From Candidatus Nitrotoga sp. CP45 (GTDB lineage: Bacteria > Bacteroidota > Bacteroidia > Flavobacteriales > Flavobacteriaceae), in NCBI GenBank assembly GCA_943329165.2, contig CALQCV020000057.1, positions 1 through 9,716 on the forward strand: a DNA stretch of 9,716 nucleotides, read 5' to 3'. Each line of letters opens with the position of its first letter. The first letter of the stretch is position 1. Below the pieces are notes generated by a model. That model saw only the letters and a program-made list of their open reading frames with translations, made no database searches and was not told the DNA's origin. This document shows, piece by piece, positions 7,373 through 9,716 of this stretch. Position numbers and translations under genes: made by a program.

Positions 7373-7439
7373 AACTAAACAAATAAATAGATTTCCTAGA
7401 AGCCAGTATAAATTTTCAGAGCACTTTAAGAAAACATAT

Positions 7440-7480
7440 CTTACAGTTTATAAGAACTGTAAGGAGTGAAAATCTCACTC
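7440..7480 (-). terminator. Tandem hairpins between toxin and helicase genes
   Basis: Two hairpins lie back to back. GAGTGA/TCACTC (7464-7469, 7475-7480; 5-nt loop) overlaps the helicase stop codon. CTTACAGTT/AACTGTAAG (7440-7448, 7455-7463; perfect 9-bp stem, 6-nt loop) follows directly. On the minus strand the second is followed by ATATGTTTTC, a poor U-tract; on the plus strand no T-run follows. They probably mark the 3' ends of the convergent transcripts, as termination or RNA-protecting structures, but they are not textbook intrinsic terminators. Confidence 0.5.
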
Positions 7481-8896
7481 TATAAAACTTTCATCTTTAA
7501 ACCCAATCAAATACAATTTATCTTTGGCACGTGTTACCGCTGTATAAAGCCAGCGGATATAATCTAAATCAACACCATTGGGCAAATAAGGTTGCTCAAT
7601 AAAAACAGTATTCCATTGTCCGCCTTGCGATTTGTGACACGTAATTGCATAAGAGAATTTTACCTGAAGCGCATTAAAATATTCGTTGCTTTTTACTTTG
7701 AGAAATTTTCGGTATTGTGGTTCACCTTCGTAATCTTTCATCACTTCTTGATACAAACGATTGCTTTCATCAAATGTCAACGATGGCGATTCACTTGTAA
7801 TGGTATCTAATAACAAAACCGTTTCAAAAGGCTTTTGATCAGGATAATCGACCATTCTGATTTTAACTTTGGCAAATTTGAAATCGTATAAATCCTTGAA
7901 ACTAAAAATTTCTAATACTTCTACGATATCGCCATTTGCAATAAATCCGGCTTCATCGGTTTCTTTTAACCAAAAATAATTGTTCTTAACGACCATCAAA
8001 TAATCACCAACCGACAAATCGCTTTCTTTATCCAGAATTCTTGTCCGGATTTGCTGATTGTACTGATTCGCTCTTTTGTTGGAACGTACAATAAAACATG
8101 TGTCTTCAATACTGTAATTGCTGTAAGCACTTTGAATGGCATCCTGAATATCGAAGCCATCGGTCAAACGAACAATATCTTTGAAACCTTTTAAGTTGAA
8201 TTTGAAATCATCAAGGAAACTGCTTTTCATTAGTTCTCTCAATTCGGTTGCGTTATATAAAATCCCGGACTTTTCTTCCTGCCGCATGACTTCATCCAAC
8301 TCGATTGAAAAAATTTCTTTGTTGTAATTCAATGCTAATTTTTCGGTATCCAAAGCAGGACTGACATCCAATTGTACCGGTGGTAATTGGGCTGTATCCC
8401 CAAGCAAAATCATTTTGCAATTCTGTCCATTGTACACATAAGAAATCAAATCATCAAGTAACGAACCGTTTTCATACAATTTGGATTCGGTATTTACATC
8501 TGAAATCATAGACGATTCATCTACTATAAATATGGTGTTTTTGTGTTTGTTAGTTTGCATCGTAAACGAAACGCCACCTGATTTTCCTTTCTTCGGAAAG
8601 TAGATTTTCTTATGAATTGTAAACGCAGGTTTGTTAGAATAATTCGCTATGACTTTGGCTGCTCTTCCGGTCGGTGCCAATAGTACATACTTCTTATTAA
8701 TTGAAACAAGATTGTTAACTATCGTAGAAATTACGGTTGTTTTTCCCGTTCCGGCAAAGCCTTTTAATACAAATATTTCGTTGGGATTTGAATTGGTGAG
8801 AAATTCAGCAATCTTTTGAAAAAAAATATCCTGTTTTACTGTCGGTTGAAACGGAAACTGTTTTTGTAACACACTGTAAAACTGGCTGGAAGTCAT
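7475..8896 (-). CDS. RecD/PIF1-like superfamily 1 DNA helicase
   Basis: A 473-residue ATP-dependent helicase of superfamily 1B. Motifs in order: Walker A GFAGTGKT (46-53), motif Ia APTGRAAKV (74-82), Walker B IFIVDESSM (122-130), motif III LLGDTAQLPPV (164-174), motif IV-like DEVMRQ (201-206), the C-terminal CHKSQGGQW (420-428, motif V) and YTAVTRAKDKLYLIG (451-465, motif VI) of the UvrD_C_2 domain. It lacks the long N-terminal region of RecD2 and there is no RecB or RecC nearby, so it is a stand-alone form. Such proteins are annotated as AAA or RecD-like helicases in Bacteroidota; their cellular job is not well defined, with 5'-3' unwinding in repair or replication restart being likely. The frame is intact. 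It is transcribed divergently from the DUF3822 gene and convergently with the toxin-antitoxin module. Confidence 0.92.
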   Translation of the reverse strand: MTSSQFYSVLQKQFPFQPTVKQDIFFQKIAEFLTNSNPNEIFVLKGFAGTGKTTVISTIVNNLVSINKKYVLLAPTGRAAKVIANYSNKPAFTIHKKIYFPKKGKSGGVSFTMQTNKHKNTIFIVDESSMISDVNTESKLYENGSLLDDLISYVYNGQNCKMILLGDTAQLPPVQLDVSPALDTEKLALNYNKEIFSIELDEVMRQEEKSGILYNATELRELMKSSFLDDFKFNLKGFKDIVRLTDGFDIQDAIQSAYSNYSIEDTCFIVRSNKRANQYNQQIRTRILDKESDLSVGDYLMVVKNNYFWLKETDEAGFIANGDIVEVLEIFSFKDLYDFKFAKVKIRMVDYPDQKPFETVLLLDTITSESPSLTFDESNRLYQEVMKDYEGEPQYRKFLKVKSNEYFNALQVKFSYAITCHKSQGGQWNTVFIEQPYLPNGVDLDYIRWLYTAVTRAKDKLYLIGFKDESFIE

Positions 8897-8922
8897 TTGG
8901 ATTTATGCTGGAAATTGGATTT

Positions 8923-8952
8923 CAAATATAGTGATAAAGAAGAAAGAAGAAA
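8923..8952 (-). promoter_or_regulatory. Candidate promoter of the helicase gene
   Basis: On the minus strand, TATATTTG (8930-8923) is an exact TAnnTTTG -7 element. TTTC (8952-8949), one base off TTTG, lies 18 bp upstream. The ATG is 26 bp beyond the -7 element. The -33 half and part of the spacer fall in a purine heptad repeat, so repeat length would set the spacing. Pattern evidence only. Confidence 0.5.
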
Positions 8953-8954
8953 GA
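8937..8954 (+). repeat. 7-bp tandem repeat AAGAAGA, about 2.6 copies
   Basis: Two exact copies of AAGAAGA (8937-8943, 8944-8950) are followed by a partial copy AAGA (8951-8954). The tract is pure purine on the plus strand. It lies upstream of the helicase -7 element and covers the place where its -33 element would be. Confidence 0.7.
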
Positions 8955-9013
8955 TAATAGAAGATAGACTTTTAACTTTGAAAGATATTACTTCAAATGC
9001 AACAAGAATTAAT

Positions 9014-9041
9014 TATCAATTATCATTTATCAATTGTCAAT
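9014..9041 (+). repeat. 7-bp tandem repeat TATCAAT, four copies
   Basis: Four consecutive heptads read TATCAAT, TATCATT, TATCAAT, TGTCAAT (9014-9041); two differ from the first by one base. The last two create CAATTG twice, separated by one base. The tract lies immediately upstream of the DUF3822 -7 element and covers its -33 position. It is too short and spacer-free to be a CRISPR array. Confidence 0.75.
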
Positions 9042-9056
9042 TGTTTCGTAAGTTTG
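9026..9056 (+). promoter_or_regulatory. Candidate promoter of the DUF3822 gene
   Basis: TAAGTTTG (9049-9056) is an exact match to the Bacteroidota -7 element TAnnTTTG, 24 bp before the ATG. The best -33 candidate is TTTA (9026-9029), 19 bp upstream and one base off TTTG, which falls inside the TATCAAT heptad tract. Pattern evidence only. Confidence 0.45.
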
Positions 9057-9080
9057 CCATCCGCACTAATTCAAAAAACT

Positions 9081-9716
9081 ATGTGGCAAAACAGTAGTGT
9101 TGTCGATAAAATATATCAAAAACTGGCAATTCAGGTTTCCTTGAATGGTTTGTCTTTTGCTACGTTTGATACACTTACAAACAAAGCAACACAGTTACAA
9201 AAAGTTGTTTTGGGCAAAGTTAATCTCACTACCAAAATAGAAGATTTGTTTGCAGAAGCTTTTCAGAATAACCCAGAACTTAAAGCCAGTTATGATGAAG
9301 TTATAATTATTCACAGTAATAATCTTTCGACTTTCGTTCCAATAGCTTTATTTGACGAAGATTATTTAGGCAGTTATTTACAATTCAACACCAAAGTTTT
9401 TGAAACCGATTTCTTTGCTTATGATGAATTAGGCAATTACGAAATGAACAATGTGTATATTCCCTATGTGAATCTAAACAATTATTTCATTGACCAATTT
9501 GGTACTTTTGATTACAAACACGCCAATACTATTTTGGTAAAAAAATTATTGGATATTTCCAAAAATAATGAAGAATCTAAAATGTTTGTTCATGTGAATG
9601 ATACTCATTTTGAAATTGTGGTTATTAAAAATCAGAAGCTACAACTTTATAATACTTTTGAATATAAGACTCCAGAAGATTTTATTTACTATATATTGTT
9701 TACGGCCGAGCAATTA
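9081..9716 (+). CDS. DUF3822 family protein, C-terminus cut by window edge
   Basis: The frame opens at ATG 9081 (MWQNSSVVDKIYQKLAIQVS) and is open for 212 codons to the window edge. The segment LAIQVSLNGLSFATFD (15-30) and the visible end DFIYYILFTAEQL match my recollection of the Bacteroidota DUF3822 family, whose members are about 260-280 residues, so some 50-70 residues are missing. The function is unknown. There is no signal peptide or membrane segment, so it should be cytoplasmic. In related genomes it is, as I recall, often beside the 16S rRNA methyltransferase gene rsmD, which would lie just past the right edge; this cannot be seen here. It is divergent from the RecD-like helicase, and the two share a 184-bp control region. 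No Shine-Dalgarno sequence is visible; the leader just before ATG is A-rich. Confidence 0.8.
   Translation, partial: MWQNSSVVDKIYQKLAIQVSLNGLSFATFDTLTNKATQLQKVVLGKVNLTTKIEDLFAEAFQNNPELKASYDEVIIIHSNNLSTFVPIALFDEDYLGSYLQFNTKVFETDFFAYDELGNYEMNNVYIPYVNLNNYFIDQFGTFDYKHANTILVKKLLDISKNNEESKMFVHVNDTHFEIVVIKNQKLQLYNTFEYKTPEDFIYYILFTAEQL

Noticed and set aside
7592..7810. Plus-strand frame of 72 codons inside the helicase gene
   Set aside because: Antisense to conserved helicase motifs and no recognisable domain.
7475..8896. Helicase plus toxin-antitoxin module as a phage-defence island
   Set aside because: The helicase is the common stand-alone RecD-like type beside DUF3822, is on the opposite strand from the module, and no nuclease or sensor partner is present.
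9014..9041. Tandem heptads as a CRISPR array
   Set aside because: Units are 7 bp and directly joined, with no spacers and no cas genes nearby.
8897..9097. Open frame of 66 codons in the helicase/DUF3822 spacer
   Set aside because: It begins with TTG, runs through the heptad repeats and promoter elements, has repeat-derived residues (INYQLSFINCQL), and overlaps the DUF3822 start in another frame.

Overview
The window is AT-rich chromosomal DNA that looks like a member of the Bacteroidota, most likely the family Flavobacteriaceae (Flavobacterium or a close relative). The evidence is the protein families present (a divergent Bacteroidota-type PEP carboxylase, a DUF3822 protein, a flavobacterial Lrp/AsnC regulator), A/T-rich leaders without clear Shine-Dalgarno sequences, and several upstream elements that match the Bacteroidota -7 consensus TAnnTTTG.

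Layout. Positions 1-4549 are all minus strand. In transcription order they hold a small PlsC-type acyltransferase, an M14 zinc carboxypeptidase 10 bp behind it, an Lrp/AsnC regulator with its own candidate promoter, a clear intrinsic terminator, and phosphoenolpyruvate carboxylase, whose C-terminus runs off the left edge. A 58-bp divergent region leads into a plus-strand pair at 4608-5977: a spermidine-synthase-fold protein and a four-helix potassium-channel-like protein that overlap by one base (TAATG). This pair converges on minus-strand kdsB (CMP-Kdo synthesis for LPS) with only 2 bp between stop codons. Next comes a compact plus-strand toxin-antitoxin module (6816-7344) of the RelE/ParE type, with a perfect 16-bp palindrome in front of it. 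It is followed by a 130-bp convergent spacer with hairpins, then a minus-strand RecD/PIF1-like helicase (7475-8896). A 184-bp divergent region with two different 7-bp tandem repeats, each overlapping a candidate promoter, leads into a DUF3822 protein that runs off the right edge.

How it fits together. Most genes are housekeeping: anaplerosis (ppc), lipid acylation, LPS sugar activation (kdsB) and DNA processing (helicase). The accessory element is the toxin-antitoxin pair between kdsB and the helicase. The less explained parts are the translationally coupled SpeE-like/K+-channel pair, the heptad repeats in the helicase/DUF3822 divergent promoter region, and the departures of the PEP carboxylase from its family signatures. 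I see no insertion sequence, CRISPR array, tRNA or rRNA. I did not find a convincing new multi-gene system; the SpeE-like/channel pair is the best candidate for undescribed biology.
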